47,421 bases of DNA from an uncultured Lachnospiraceae bacterium (GCA_946632055.1 CAMPAR010000007.1:1-47421); one strand, 5' to 3'. Positions 17,477-25,869 are shown, counted from the stretch's first letter. The notes: generated by a model not told the origin, from the letters alone. A program made the numbers and translations.

Positions 17477-18361
17477 ATGCAGATCGGTATCGGAACCTAT
17501 TCCTTCGGCGGAATCGAGAGCTATCTCGGCCTCGGCCCGTCGCTTCTTGACAAATTCAAAACCATCAAGGCCCTCGGCTATGACTTCGTCGAGCTCCTGC
17601 CCGCGGATCTCGAGAACGACACGGAAGATCTGAAGGCATGGCTTAGCGAAGCGGGACTGACGGTCAGCTCCGTCCATGCGGAGCCGACGGAAGCCATCGT
17701 AAAGAAAATGGCGGACATCGGCGGAAAGGCCGTCATCTGGGCCGGCACGCCCTTCAACTCGACGGAAGAAGCCATCGAACTTGCGAAAAAGCTCGACGCT
17801 ATGGCGGAAATGGCCGCGCCTTACGGAATTAAGGTCGGCTACCACAACCACAGCCAGGAGTTCTTTGTCGACAAGGGCAAGCCGATTCTGGAGACCGTCA
17901 TCGAAAACAGCTCGAAGTGCTTCTTCCAGCTCGACTGCGGCTGGGCCATGAACGCCGGCACCTATCCGCCGTCCTTCATCCGCCGCTACCGGAACCGCTT
18001 TGTGGCGATTCACGTCAAGGAAAACAGCCGCGTGCAGGGTCCCGGCCCGCGTCCGGCCTCCATGTATGAGGAGAAAAAGCCCTCGCCCTTCGCCAATTTG
18101 AAGGCGCTTCCCGTGGAAGAGCGCGAGAAGATGCTCGCCGAGATCAAGGCCCGCATGGACAGTCCCGAGAGCCGGAAGCGCTTTGACGTGCAGTGCAGAC
18201 TCGGCGCGCCGGAATCCAACATCGACTGGCAGGAAATCAAAAACGCCCTCGACGAGCAGGATTTCGAAGCCTTCTGGATCGTGGAGCGTGAAGGCTTCTA
18301 TACGGATCACGACCAGTGCCTGAAGGACGACTGCGAGTGGCTGAAGGCCCATATTCACTGA
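17477..18361 (+). CDS. Sugar phosphate isomerase/epimerase, TIM barrel
   Basis: 294 residues starting MQIGIGTYSFGG after TACGGAGGATTGCATC. Xylose isomerase-like TIM barrel (PF01261): barrel strands YDFVELLP, VSSVHAEPT, VIWAG, KVGYHNHSQEF with a metal-ligand His, FFQLDCGWAMNAG, FVAIHVKENSR, and the closing Glu in FWIVEREGFY. Both ends match this family's usual length. It is monocistronic. It is not closely similar to the other epimerase at 7624-8478 beyond the fold, so the two probably act on different substrates. Substrate unassigned. Confidence 0.87.
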   Translation: MQIGIGTYSFGGIESYLGLGPSLLDKFKTIKALGYDFVELLPADLENDTEDLKAWLSEAGLTVSSVHAEPTEAIVKKMADIGGKAVIWAGTPFNSTEEAIELAKKLDAMAEMAAPYGIKVGYHNHSQEFFVDKGKPILETVIENSSKCFFQLDCGWAMNAGTYPPSFIRRYRNRFVAIHVKENSRVQGPGPRPASMYEEKKPSPFANLKALPVEEREKMLAEIKARMDSPESRKRFDVQCRLGAPESNIDWQEIKNALDEQDFEAFWIVEREGFYTDHDQCLKDDCEWLKAHIH

Positions 18362-18383
18362 GAGATTTGAAAAATCGAAGAAA

Positions 18384-18415
18384 CAGCGCGGGGATCATTT
18401 CCCCGCGCTGATTTT
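18384..18415. terminator. Bidirectional rho-independent terminator
   Basis: CAGCGCGGGG (18384-18393) pairs perfectly with CCCCGCGCTG (18401-18410), followed by ATTTTT and preceded by an A-rich tract. It ends the epimerase transcript and the convergent decarboxylase/SEC-C operon. Confidence 0.9.
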
Positions 18416-18428
18416 TCGTTCATTTGTG

Positions 18429-18926
18429 TCAGCGGCCGTGGCAGAACTTGTATTTCTTTCCGGATCCGCAGGGGCAGGGATCGTTCCTTCCGATCTTCTT
18501 GCCCTTCACGACGGTATTGGCGTTCTTCGCTTCTTTATAGAGCTCCTTGCGGCGCTCCTCGGTAAGAAGCGGCTCCCACTCGCTAAGATTATAGAGCCAG
18601 TCCGCCTTCGCGATCACCATGTTTTTATACAGCTTTTCGCGGTCATAGGCCAGGGAAAGCTCCGTTTCTTCGTCCATAGTTTCGATCGGGTTCGGCTCTG
18701 AGAGCGAATCATTGATGCCGTCCAGGATACCGACCATGGTCATCTTTTCGACGCCGTATTTCTCCGCCAGCGTAAGAACCGTTCCCTTCACTTCGTTCTC
18801 TTCCGTGAGAAGCGACTGGTAAAAGCCCTTTTCCTTCTCAAAATAGCTCTGCCAGAAAGCCTGATAGCTTCTCTGGTCGGTCTGCTGGCTGTACGCCAGC
18901 TCCCGCCATTCTTCCAGTAGACTCAT
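18429..18926 (-). CDS. SEC-C zinc-binding motif protein
   Basis: 165 residues. The C-terminal 20 residues are a clean SEC-C motif, [20 protein letters not shown], a zinc finger first known from the tail of SecA. The first 140 residues are helical and charged (for example [20 protein letters not shown]) and belong to no family I can name with confidence. It starts after ATAGGAG and lies 45 bases downstream of oadA, so it is the likely last gene of that operon, before the shared terminator. A role in the carboxylase complex or in protein quality control is possible, but neither is shown by sequence. Confidence 0.82.
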   Translation of the reverse strand: MSLLEEWRELAYSQQTDQRSYQAFWQSYFEKEKGFYQSLLTEENEVKGTVLTLAEKYGVEKMTMVGILDGINDSLSEPNPIETMDEETELSLAYDREKLYKNMVIAKADWLYNLSEWEPLLTEERRKELYKEAKNANTVVKGKKIGRNDPCPCGSGKKYKFCHGR

Positions 18927-18971
18927 TGATAACTCCTATATCGTCTTTTCTCGCAGGTGAGTTTCGCCGGA

Positions 18972-20399
18972 TTATACCGGATAACTCTTATTCGCCTTAT
19001 CGGCAGCGGACTCATCCACCTTCTTGTCCTGCGCGTCGCGGTACTTGAAGAAGTCCATCGCCACCTGCGGGAACAGCGCGTAGGAGAGCACGTCCTCATC
19101 CTGACGGATATAGTCCTTGATCTCCTTGCGGTAATTGTCAAGCTGCGGCTCGATCAGATCCGCCGGACGGCAGGTAATCGGCTCTTCGTCGCCGATCGCC
19201 TTTTTCTGCACTTCCGGATTGAAGGGCTTGATGGTCTGGCCGAATTCGCCCTTCAGGACCTTTCTCGTTTCCTTCGTGATCATCTTGTAGCGCTCGCCCT
19301 GAAGCACGTTCAGAACAGCCTGCGTACCGACGATCTGGGAAGACGGGGTAACAAGCGGCGGCTCGCCGAGGTCCTTTCTCACGCGCGGGATCTCTTCCAG
19401 CACGTCGTAGTACTTGTCCTCTGCGTGCGCTTCCTTCAGCTGCGATACGAGGTTCGAAAGCATTCCGCCCGGAACCTGGTACAGCAGGGTCTTGATGTTG
19501 ACGCCCATGACCTTCGGCGACAGACGGCCGTTCTCCAGATACTTCTCCTGGATCGGACGGAAATAGTCCGCGATCTCGGAGAGCAGGTTCAGGTCGAGGC
19601 CCGTATCGTAGGGCGTGCCCTCGAAGGTCTTGACCATCACTTCGGTCGCGGCCTGAGAGGTACCCATCGCGAACGGCGAAATGGCGGTATCGATGATGTC
19701 GGCGCCGGCTTCGATCGACTTCATGAGGGTCATGCTGGCAACACCCGAGGTGTAGTGGGTGTGGATGTCGATCGGAAGGTTGGTGCCTTCGCGAAGCGCA
19801 CGCACGAGCCGGTCCGCTTCATAAGGAATCAGGAGACCTGCCATATCCTTGATGCACAGGGAATCCGCACCCATTTCTTCAATGCGGCGGGCGGTTTCAC
19901 GCCAGTAGTCCAGCGTGTAGGCATCGCCTAAGGTGTAGGCCAGCGCGATCTGGCACTCGCCTTTTCCGGAGCGCTCTTTCTCGCGCTTCGTAGCCTTGAC
20001 GGCGGTCTCGAGGTTTCTTAAATCGTTGAAGCAGTCGAAGATACGGATGATATCAATACCGTTCGCGATTGACTTCTCGACGAAGTACTCGACGACGTCG
20101 TCCGCGTAGTGGTTGTAGCCGAGAATATTCTGGCCGCGGAACAGCATCTGCAGCTTGGTATTCTTGAAGCCTTCGCGGAATTTGCGGAGTCTCACCCACG
20201 GATCTTCCTTCAGGAAACGGAGGCAGGCGTCAAAGGTAGCGCCGCCCCAGCACTCGACAGAATGATATCCGACTTTGTCCATTTTATCAATGATCGGCAG
20301 CATCTCTTCCGTAGTCATACGGGTCGCGATCAGCGACTGATGCGCGTCACGAAGCACGGTTTCGGTAATCTTGACCGGCTTTTTCACTGTTTCTCCCAT
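18972..20399 (-). CDS. oadA: Oxaloacetate decarboxylase alpha / pyruvate carboxyltransferase (5S-like) subunit
   Basis: 475 residues of the HMGL-like carboxyltransferase family. The start motif ETVLRDAHQSL gives Asp18; CWGGATFDACLRFL follows. The probable carboxylated lysine is in SLCIKDMAGL (Lys184), and the metal histidines in DIHTHYTSG (His213, His215). The PYC_OADA region follows. There is no C-terminal biotin domain; the biotin carrier is the separate gene at 21602-21970, as in transcarboxylase 5S or PycB-type split systems. It transfers carboxyl groups between oxaloacetate/pyruvate and biotin. AAAAAGGAGATA precedes the ATG, 14 bases after the beta-subunit gene. Confidence 0.93.
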   Translation of the reverse strand: MGETVKKPVKITETVLRDAHQSLIATRMTTEEMLPIIDKMDKVGYHSVECWGGATFDACLRFLKEDPWVRLRKFREGFKNTKLQMLFRGQNILGYNHYADDVVEYFVEKSIANGIDIIRIFDCFNDLRNLETAVKATKREKERSGKGECQIALAYTLGDAYTLDYWRETARRIEEMGADSLCIKDMAGLLIPYEADRLVRALREGTNLPIDIHTHYTSGVASMTLMKSIEAGADIIDTAISPFAMGTSQAATEVMVKTFEGTPYDTGLDLNLLSEIADYFRPIQEKYLENGRLSPKVMGVNIKTLLYQVPGGMLSNLVSQLKEAHAEDKYYDVLEEIPRVRKDLGEPPLVTPSSQIVGTQAVLNVLQGERYKMITKETRKVLKGEFGQTIKPFNPEVQKKAIGDEEPITCRPADLIEPQLDNYRKEIKDYIRQDEDVLSYALFPQVAMDFFKYRDAQDKKVDESAADKANKSYPV

Positions 20400-20413
20400 A
20401 GTCTATCTCCTTT

Positions 20414-21574
20414 TTACTTGACTCCAAACACAGCCATGAAGGTACCGGCCGCAACCGCGGTGCCGATAACGCCGGCGACGTTCGGTCCCATGGCGTGCAT
20501 CAGCAGGAAGTTCGTCGGATCCGCCTGGGAGCCGACCTTCTGCGAAACACGGGCCGCCATCGGGACAGCCGAGACACCGGCGGATCCGATGAGCGGATTC
20601 ACCTTGCCGTGCGTTACCTTGCACATCAGCTTGCCGAAGAGAACACCGGCCGCGGTACCGAGCGCGAATGCGATCAGGCCGAGGGCGACGATCTTCAGCG
20701 TGTCAAGCTTCAGGAAGGCTTCCGCAGAGGTGGTAGCGCCGACCGAGGTGCCGAGGATAATGACGACAATGTACATCAGGGCATTCGAAGCGGTCTCCGA
20801 AAGCTGCTTGACGACGCCGGACTCATGGAAGAGGTTTCCGAGCATCAGCATACCGACAAGCGGTGCCGTGGTGGGAAGCAGCAGGCAGACAACAATCGTA
20901 ATAATGATCGGGAAGAGGATTTTCTCCAGCTTCGTCACCGGACGCAGCTGTTCCATCTTGATCTTCCGTTCTTTTTCCGTCGTGAGCGCCTTCATAATCG
21001 GCGGCTGGATGATCGGAACCAGCGACATGTACGAGTAGGCAGCGACCGCGATCGGTCCCATGTACTCAGTCTGTCCGAGCTTGCCGCAGAGGAAGATGGA
21101 GGTCGGGCCGTCCGCGCCGCCGATGATCGAGATCGCGGCCGCGGCTTTTCCGTTGAAGCCCATCAAAATCGCCATGAAATACGCGCCGTAGATGCCGAAC
21201 TGCGCCGCCGCGCCGAGGAGGAAGCTCTTCGGATTCGCGATCAGCGGAGCGAAGTCCGTCGAAGCGCCGACGCCCATGAAGATCAGGGACGGCAGGATCG
21301 ACCATTCGTCGAGCACGTAGAAATAATGCAGCAGTCCGCCGGCCTGGACGAGGTTGTGCGACTCGTCATATACCGGTGCGGCCATAATGTCGGGATAGAT
21401 GTTGACAAGCAGCATACCGAAGCTGATCGGTACGAGAAGCAGCGGTTCATAGTCCTTCGCAATGGCCAGATACATGAAGATCAGCGCGACTGCTATCATT
21501 AAGTAATTGCCCCAGCTCAGATTGAAAAAGGCTGTCTGCTGGAGCAGATTTCCTAATGTGGTCAGTATGTTCAT
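20414..21574 (-). CDS. oadB: Sodium-translocating decarboxylase beta subunit
   Basis: 386 residues, strongly hydrophobic, of the OadB/MmdB/GcdB family. Diagnostic elements: [13 protein letters not shown], then [17 protein letters not shown] with the essential Asp155, [18 protein letters not shown], and the ending [19 protein letters not shown]. The subunit decarboxylates carboxybiotin and exports Na+. AAAGGAGAG precedes the ATG. It sits between the biotin carrier and alpha-type subunit genes, with gaps of 27 and 14 bases. Confidence 0.95.
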   Translation of the reverse strand: MNILTTLGNLLQQTAFFNLSWGNYLMIAVALIFMYLAIAKDYEPLLLVPISFGMLLVNIYPDIMAAPVYDESHNLVQAGGLLHYFYVLDEWSILPSLIFMGVGASTDFAPLIANPKSFLLGAAAQFGIYGAYFMAILMGFNGKAAAAISIIGGADGPTSIFLCGKLGQTEYMGPIAVAAYSYMSLVPIIQPPIMKALTTEKERKIKMEQLRPVTKLEKILFPIIITIVVCLLLPTTAPLVGMLMLGNLFHESGVVKQLSETASNALMYIVVIILGTSVGATTSAEAFLKLDTLKIVALGLIAFALGTAAGVLFGKLMCKVTHGKVNPLIGSAGVSAVPMAARVSQKVGSQADPTNFLLMHAMGPNVAGVIGTAVAAGTFMAVFGVK

Positions 21575-21601
21575 CTGAACTCTCCTTTAGTTAATCTTCT
21601 C

Positions 21602-21970
21602 TTATTCCATTGTCGCAAGGACGGCTCCGGCTTCTACGGATGCGCCTTCATTCGTGTCGATGGAAACGATCGTGCCGTCCTGCGGAGCCACGATTTCGTT
21701 CTCCATCTTCATAGCCTCGAGAATCAGGACTACCTGTCCGCGGGTTACCTTGTCGCCGGCCTTCGCCTTGACGCCGAGAATCTTGCCGGGCATCGGAGAA
21801 ACGATCGAGACGGAACCCTTCTGACCGGCGGGCGCTGCCGCCTTCTTCGCCGGAGCTGCCTTCACGGGGGCTGCGGGTGCTGCTGCGGGAGCCACGGGCG
21901 CAGCGGATGTGCCTTCTTCGACAGTTACATTATAAACATTGCCGTTTACGGTAATTGTATAATTCTTCAT
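21602..21970 (-). CDS. Biotin carboxyl carrier protein of the decarboxylase
   Basis: 122 residues. A short N-terminal beta region precedes an Ala/Pro/Lys-rich hinge (about 22-50). The C-terminal biotinyl domain has the attachment motif EAMKMEN with Lys88. The format matches the 1.3S transcarboxylase subunit or MmdC/GcdC. It carries CO2 on biotin between the two carboxyltransferases and the beta-subunit pump. It starts six bases after the gamma-subunit stop with AGAGGA upstream. Confidence 0.94.
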   Translation of the reverse strand: MKNYTITVNGNVYNVTVEEGTSAAPVAPAAAPAAPVKAAPAKKAAAPAGQKGSVSIVSPMPGKILGVKAKAGDKVTRGQVVLILEAMKMENEIVAPQDGTIVSIDTNEGASVEAGAVLATME

Positions 21971-21976
21971 GATCTT

Positions 21977-22402
21977 TTATCCTCTCTTCCAATGATTTGC
22001 AGATGATACCTTACGAATGGAGCGAACGACGATTCCGGACGGATCGGTGTTCTCGGAAGCCGCAATCGCTGCCGCGATGACTGCCACGAGCTCCAGATCA
22101 TCTGTCTCATCGGTTTCCTCTTCTTCGGGCTCGCCGGACTCTGCCGGTGCAGCCGCGGGTGCCGGAGCATCCTTCCTGTTTTTCGCTTCTTTTCTCTTTG
22201 CCGCCGCTTCCTGCGCGTTTCCGATCAGCCGGAAGGCCGAAATAACCAGACTGATCAGGATCAGGATGGCAAATACGACGCCCATGCCGACGATCGTATT
22301 CTGTCCGGCATCCGCGAGCGTCGCGCCGAGATCTTCACCGCAGCCGGCAAGTACGGGCGCGAAGACGCCGAGGGAAAGAAGCGGCAGAATTTTCTTTTTC
22401 AT
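21977..22402 (-). CDS. OadG-like gamma subunit, putative lipoprotein
   Basis: 141 residues. The N-terminus MKKKILPLLSLGVFAPVLAGC looks like a lipoprotein signal with lipobox LAGC. A membrane segment follows (IVGMGVVFAILILISLVIS), then a charged/Ala-Pro-Glu hinge and a C-terminal helix LELVAVIAAAIAA typical of OadG/MmdD-type small subunits. These anchor the complex and assist assembly. The extra lipobox is unusual for the family, which usually has only the membrane helix. The start has AAAGGAG. The position between carboxyltransferase and biotin carrier supports the call. Confidence 0.85.
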   Translation of the reverse strand: MKKKILPLLSLGVFAPVLAGCGEDLGATLADAGQNTIVGMGVVFAILILISLVISAFRLIGNAQEAAAKRKEAKNRKDAPAPAAAPAESGEPEEEETDETDDLELVAVIAAAIAASENTDPSGIVVRSIRKVSSANHWKRG

Positions 22403-22419
22403 GCGCTTACTCCTTTGTC

Positions 22420-23790
22420 TTATCTGCTGCCGTGCTTTTTAAACGGCTCATCGCCGCGCTTGTTGAAAAGCATTTCCAGCGCGATCAGGATGTTCTTCCG
22501 GAGCGTCGACATGCTGATCAGCTCGTCCACGTAGCCGCGGCCGGCTGCAGCAAGCGCGGTCTGCTTTTCATCGAATTTCCCGGCGACTTCGGACAGGTCC
22601 TCACCGCCGATGATCTTTGCGGCGCTCGAGGCTTCCATAATTCCGATTCTGGCGTCTTCCACCGCATAAACGATGTCGGCGCCGATCGCCTTGCTGTTCA
22701 TAATGGTATAGGCGCTTGCATAGGTATCGCCCGTGATCACGCTGATCTTCGGAACGGTAGCGTTCGCAAACGCGTACACGAGGTCGGAAGCCGCTTTCGC
22801 GAGATCCTTCTCCGCCGCAACCGTCGCCGTGAAGCCGTCGGCCGAAGTGAAGGAAACCACCGGAATTTCAAAGGCATCACAGAAATTCACGAACGAAGCC
22901 GCCTTTTTCAGTCCTTCCGGAGAGAGTTTTTCTTCCGCATTCGCCACAACGCCGGTTGTCACGCCGTCCAGACGGATGAAGCCGGTCACGATGTCCTTCG
23001 CGTATTCCTTCTTCGTTTCCACGAAGACATAGGAGTCCGCCACGGAGGAAATGATCGCCTTCGCGTCGGTCACGCCTTCAAGCTCCGCGGTCATGCGGTT
23101 CAGGTCGTCCTGACCGTCCTCGACCGCCGCCTCCTCGTTATTGGAAGGCAGAATCGATACCAGCGCGCGGATACCGGCCGCGATCTCGTCCTCACTGCCG
23201 ATGCAGTCGACGATTCCGCTGTTCTTCGCCTGGTACTCCGCCTTCGCGGTGTCGCATTTCTCCACATAATTGCCGTCCAGGGTGTTCGCCGCGTTGACGA
23301 AGAGCTGCGCGTTCTTCGCCTCCATGAATACGAAATCCGAAAGTCCTGCGGAAATCGCCATGCCGCCGCCGCATCTGCCGTAAACCGCCGTAATCTGCGG
23401 AACCAGTCCCGAGGCCTTCGCCTGAGACAGGAACAGCTTTCCGAAGCCGTTCATGGCATCGGTAGACTCCTCCAGACGGACGCCGCTGCAGTCCACAAGC
23501 GCGATGACGGGCGCGCCCATCTTCATCGCCAGATCATACAGCTTCGCGATTTTTTCAGCGTGCATTTCACCCAGCGAACCGCCGTATACGGACGGCTCCT
23601 GACTGTAAATGTACACAAGCTTTCCGGCAACCGTCGCATAACCGGTGACAACTCCGTCTCCTTCGGCATCGCAGGACGCCGCGAAATCCGTCGAACGCGC
23701 TTTCACGCGCGCGCCGAGTTCCACAAAGCTTCCTTCATCCGCAAGAGCAGCGATTCTTGCCTTTGCTTTTGTCAGTTCATTTGTGCTCAT
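22420..23790 (-). CDS. Acyl-CoA carboxyltransferase subunit (MmdA/12S-like)
   Basis: 456 residues of the carboxyl transferase (crotonase-like) family. Two halves are visible: GYATVAGKLVYIYSQEPSVYGGSLGEMHAEKI with VYGRCGGGMAISAGL in the first, and GFIRLDGVTTGVVAN, FTSADGF and MNSKAIGADIVYA in the second. It is about 50-60 residues shorter than typical MmdA or PccB (about 510), and the N-terminal lead-in is short. It moves a carboxyl group between a CoA ester (methylmalonyl/malonyl type) and biotin. It heads the operon, behind CGGAGGATAG. Having this and an OadA-type subunit in one operon is the reason to consider a transcarboxylase. Confidence 0.88.
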   Translation of the reverse strand: MSTNELTKAKARIAALADEGSFVELGARVKARSTDFAASCDAEGDGVVTGYATVAGKLVYIYSQEPSVYGGSLGEMHAEKIAKLYDLAMKMGAPVIALVDCSGVRLEESTDAMNGFGKLFLSQAKASGLVPQITAVYGRCGGGMAISAGLSDFVFMEAKNAQLFVNAANTLDGNYVEKCDTAKAEYQAKNSGIVDCIGSEDEIAAGIRALVSILPSNNEEAAVEDGQDDLNRMTAELEGVTDAKAIISSVADSYVFVETKKEYAKDIVTGFIRLDGVTTGVVANAEEKLSPEGLKKAASFVNFCDAFEIPVVSFTSADGFTATVAAEKDLAKAASDLVYAFANATVPKISVITGDTYASAYTIMNSKAIGADIVYAVEDARIGIMEASSAAKIIGGEDLSEVAGKFDEKQTALAAAGRGYVDELISMSTLRKNILIALEMLFNKRGDEPFKKHGSR

Positions 23791-23834
23791 CTATCCTCCG
23801 ATCTGCACTGATCAAATAAAAAGTGCTCATATCC

Positions 23835-23897
23835 GGGGAAATTTACCAACTTTCCCCATTTAGCATATATCATACCCAAAAATCAACTAAAAAGCAA
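23835..23897 (-). promoter_or_regulatory. Decarboxylase operon promoter with downstream dyad
   Basis: On the minus strand TTGCTT (23892-23897), 17 bases, TATGAT (23869-23874). Just past the predicted start, GGGGAAA (23835-23841) and TTTCCCC (23851-23857) form a perfect 7-bp dyad, well placed for a repressor site or leader hairpin. A further 8-bp dyad (TCGGATGG 23923-23930, CCATCCGA 23945-23952) lies upstream. Confidence 0.6.
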
Positions 23898-23964
23898 GCG
23901 CTTTTCGGATTTTTTGAGCCGATCGGATGGAGGACTAATCCCATCCATCCGATGCGCTGCATAA

Positions 23965-23996
23965 GAAAGGGGCTCTCCATTGAAAGGAAAGCCCCC
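23965..23996 (-). terminator. Terminator of the NlpC/P60 gene
   Basis: On the minus strand GGGGCTTTCC and GGAGAGCCCC form a stem with one mismatch, followed by TTTCTT. It lies 18 bases past the stop. Confidence 0.75.
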
Positions 23997-24013
23997 AAAG
24001 AAAGAAATATCTG

Positions 24014-25651
24014 TCAGTTGATGACGCGGACCGCGCAGACCGGGTTCCGGTAGTAGGCGCTGCCGACAAAGATGCCGGTTTCCTCCGTGCCCGCGTGGAC
24101 GATCTGCCCGTCGCCGATATAAAGCGCCACGTGGCCGAGATCGCTGTAGCTGTTCGCGTAGAACAGAAGATCGCCCGGCTGAATGCTGCCGACGTCGACC
24201 CGGCTGTACTGTACCGACTGGCCTCTCGGCGTGTAGTCGAGATAGTAGCCGAACTTTTCATAGACAAGGTGTGTGAAGCCCGAGCAGTCCGTTCCGGTCT
24301 CTAGGCTGCGTCCGCCGTGGACATAAGGATGACCGACCCACTGCAGCGCATAGGAAACCACCGCGTTCCGTGTCGCCGCTGCCGGGTCGTTTGCTGCCGC
24401 CGCTTCCGCTGCCGCTGCCTGGGCTGCCGCCTGTTCCGCCGCCGCCTGAGCCGCAGCATCCGCCTGGGCCTGCTGCTGTGCCGCCGCTTCCGCCGCGATG
24501 CGGGCCGCTTCCTCGGCTGCCGCCTGCTGTGCGGCAAGAGCCTGGGCCTGCGCTTCGGCATCCCTCTGCGCCTGGGCTTCCTGTGCGGCCTGTGCCGCTG
24601 CCTGCTGCTGCGCCTGCTGTTCGGCAAGAAGCGCCGCCTGAGCCTGCGCTTCCTCCGCGGCCTTCTGCGCGAGGATCGCCGCCTGGGCCTGGCGCTCCGC
24701 TTCTTCCGTCGCGAGGCGCGCTTCCTCGGCGAGCCGTTTCTCCTCTTCCTCCGCAGCGAGTGCGGCCTGCAGTTCTTCCTCGGCGATTCGGGCCGCTTCT
24801 TCCGCCGCGGCCTTCCGCTCAAGTTCTTCCTGCTCTTCAAGGAGCGTCACCGCCGTCTTGAATTCCATGCGGATATCGAGGCATTCCGCGTACACATAAC
24901 CGAAGCCGGCGTCGTCGGACTTGATCTTCGCCCAGCCGTCCTCCGTCAGTTCGTCAATGAACACCTTCGTGCCCGCCTGATAATAGGTATACACATTGTC
25001 CGGATTCGTCAGGTCCGGCTCCGAACGCACGCGCAGATACTCTTCCATGACGATACCGGTCAGGACGCCGACTTCTTCCCTCATCGCGTCCGCCTCTTCT
25101 CCGGTCAGGAAGAATTCCGCCTTGATATAGCCGATTACATTGCCGGAGGAGATCAGGTACCAGAGGCCGTCCTCTTCCTCCATTTCATCGAGAATATAGG
25201 CCGCGCAGTAATTGTAGATCTTGCCGACCACCTCGTCTTCCACGCTCGGTCCTTTCCGGACGTTGACGTAGTTCGGCACCACGGCAAGCGCCGTCTGCCC
25301 GATGTCATTTTCTCCGGAAGTTTCGCTTTCTTCGGATTCTTCTTCCGTCTCCGAAGGCGTTTCCGGCTGCGTGGTTTCGCTTTCTTCCGCAGTTACGGAT
25401 TCCGTTTCCGTCGTGTCTTCGGTTTCACTCTCTTCTTCGGCAGGCGCTATGGTCGTTACCGCCTGGCTGTCCATTCCGCCGCCTGCACCCGCAGCCGGAT
25501 TCCCGGTATCTTCCGCCGCCGTTTCCGTCTCGGAAACCGTGCTTGCCGGTGCTGTGCCTAATGAAGGAACAGCGGCAGTACGGCTGTTCGCGCAGCCGGC
25601 AAAAAGACATGCGCTGATAAGAACTGCCGCTGCAAATGTCTTTTTCATCAT
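24014..25651 (-). CDS. SH3-domain NlpC/P60 cell-wall hydrolase, lipoprotein
   Basis: 545 residues from ATG 25651. A lipoprotein signal ends in LFAGC. Then come a Ser/Thr/Glu-rich spacer, a first bacterial SH3 domain (PNYVNVRKGPSVEDEVVGKI), a second (LRVRSEPDLTNPDNV and onward), and about 150 residues of Ala/Glu/Gln-rich coiled coil. A C-terminal NlpC/P60 domain completes it, with catalytic Cys456 in TDCSGF, His507 in LGHVALYIG and His519 in IVHAG. It cuts peptidoglycan stem peptides outside the membrane; the coiled coil spaces the catalytic head from the lipid anchor. The longer in-frame start at 25840 overlaps the promoter and is rejected. AAAGGAG precedes the chosen start at a slightly long spacing. 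Confidence 0.92.
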   Translation of the reverse strand: MMKKTFAAAVLISACLFAGCANSRTAAVPSLGTAPASTVSETETAAEDTGNPAAGAGGGMDSQAVTTIAPAEEESETEDTTETESVTAEESETTQPETPSETEEESEESETSGENDIGQTALAVVPNYVNVRKGPSVEDEVVGKIYNYCAAYILDEMEEEDGLWYLISSGNVIGYIKAEFFLTGEEADAMREEVGVLTGIVMEEYLRVRSEPDLTNPDNVYTYYQAGTKVFIDELTEDGWAKIKSDDAGFGYVYAECLDIRMEFKTAVTLLEEQEELERKAAAEEAARIAEEELQAALAAEEEEKRLAEEARLATEEAERQAQAAILAQKAAEEAQAQAALLAEQQAQQQAAAQAAQEAQAQRDAEAQAQALAAQQAAAEEAARIAAEAAAQQQAQADAAAQAAAEQAAAQAAAAEAAAANDPAAATRNAVVSYALQWVGHPYVHGGRSLETGTDCSGFTHLVYEKFGYYLDYTPRGQSVQYSRVDVGSIQPGDLLFYANSYSDLGHVALYIGDGQIVHAGTEETGIFVGSAYYRNPVCAVRVIN

Positions 25652-25835
25652 CTTGAATGCTGCTCCTTTCGATGGTGATATCCGAAGCGCTCCGCACTTC
25701 GTGCTTCCACGCTTCTCCCACATTCCGCACTCCCATGGAATTAAATTCCACTTCGTGCTCCATGTGGTGCAGTCAAAGAGCCTTTTCCTCCATCTGCATG
25801 CAAGCATGCGTGTCGGAACGGCTTTTGACTTTGAT
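25652..25835 (-). ncRNA. Structured 5' leader of the NlpC/P60 gene (candidate cis-regulatory RNA)
   Basis: About 180 untranslated bases separate the promoter from the ATG, and much of this can fold. Stem A pairs AGTCAAA with TTTGACT (25824-25830 with 25771-25777). Stem B pairs CCACAT with ATGTGG (25762-25767 with 25718-25723), contains GCAC/GTGC and is capped by TGGAATT-T-AATTCCA (25736-25750). Stem C pairs GAAGCG with CGCTTC (25710-25715 with 25684-25689) and also encloses GCAC/GTGC. B and C share similar strings around GCACGAAGTG. Clostridial NlpC genes are sometimes under c-di-AMP riboswitches, but I do not see that motif's conserved GGGGAACC-type core, so the class is unassigned. Confidence 0.55.
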
Positions 25836-25840
25836 ATCAC

Positions 25841-25869
25841 ATTATACCCTATTTCCGGAGAAAACGCAA
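25841..25869 (-). promoter_or_regulatory. Promoter of the NlpC/P60 gene
   Basis: On the minus strand TTGCGT (25864-25869), 17 bases, TATAAT (25841-25846). Confidence 0.7.

Noticed and set aside
25652-25835. c-di-AMP (ydaO/yuaA) riboswitch in the NlpC leader.
   Set aside because: The gene context fits, but I cannot find the conserved GGGGAACC-type core; the visible stems have a different layout. A covariance-model scan would settle it.
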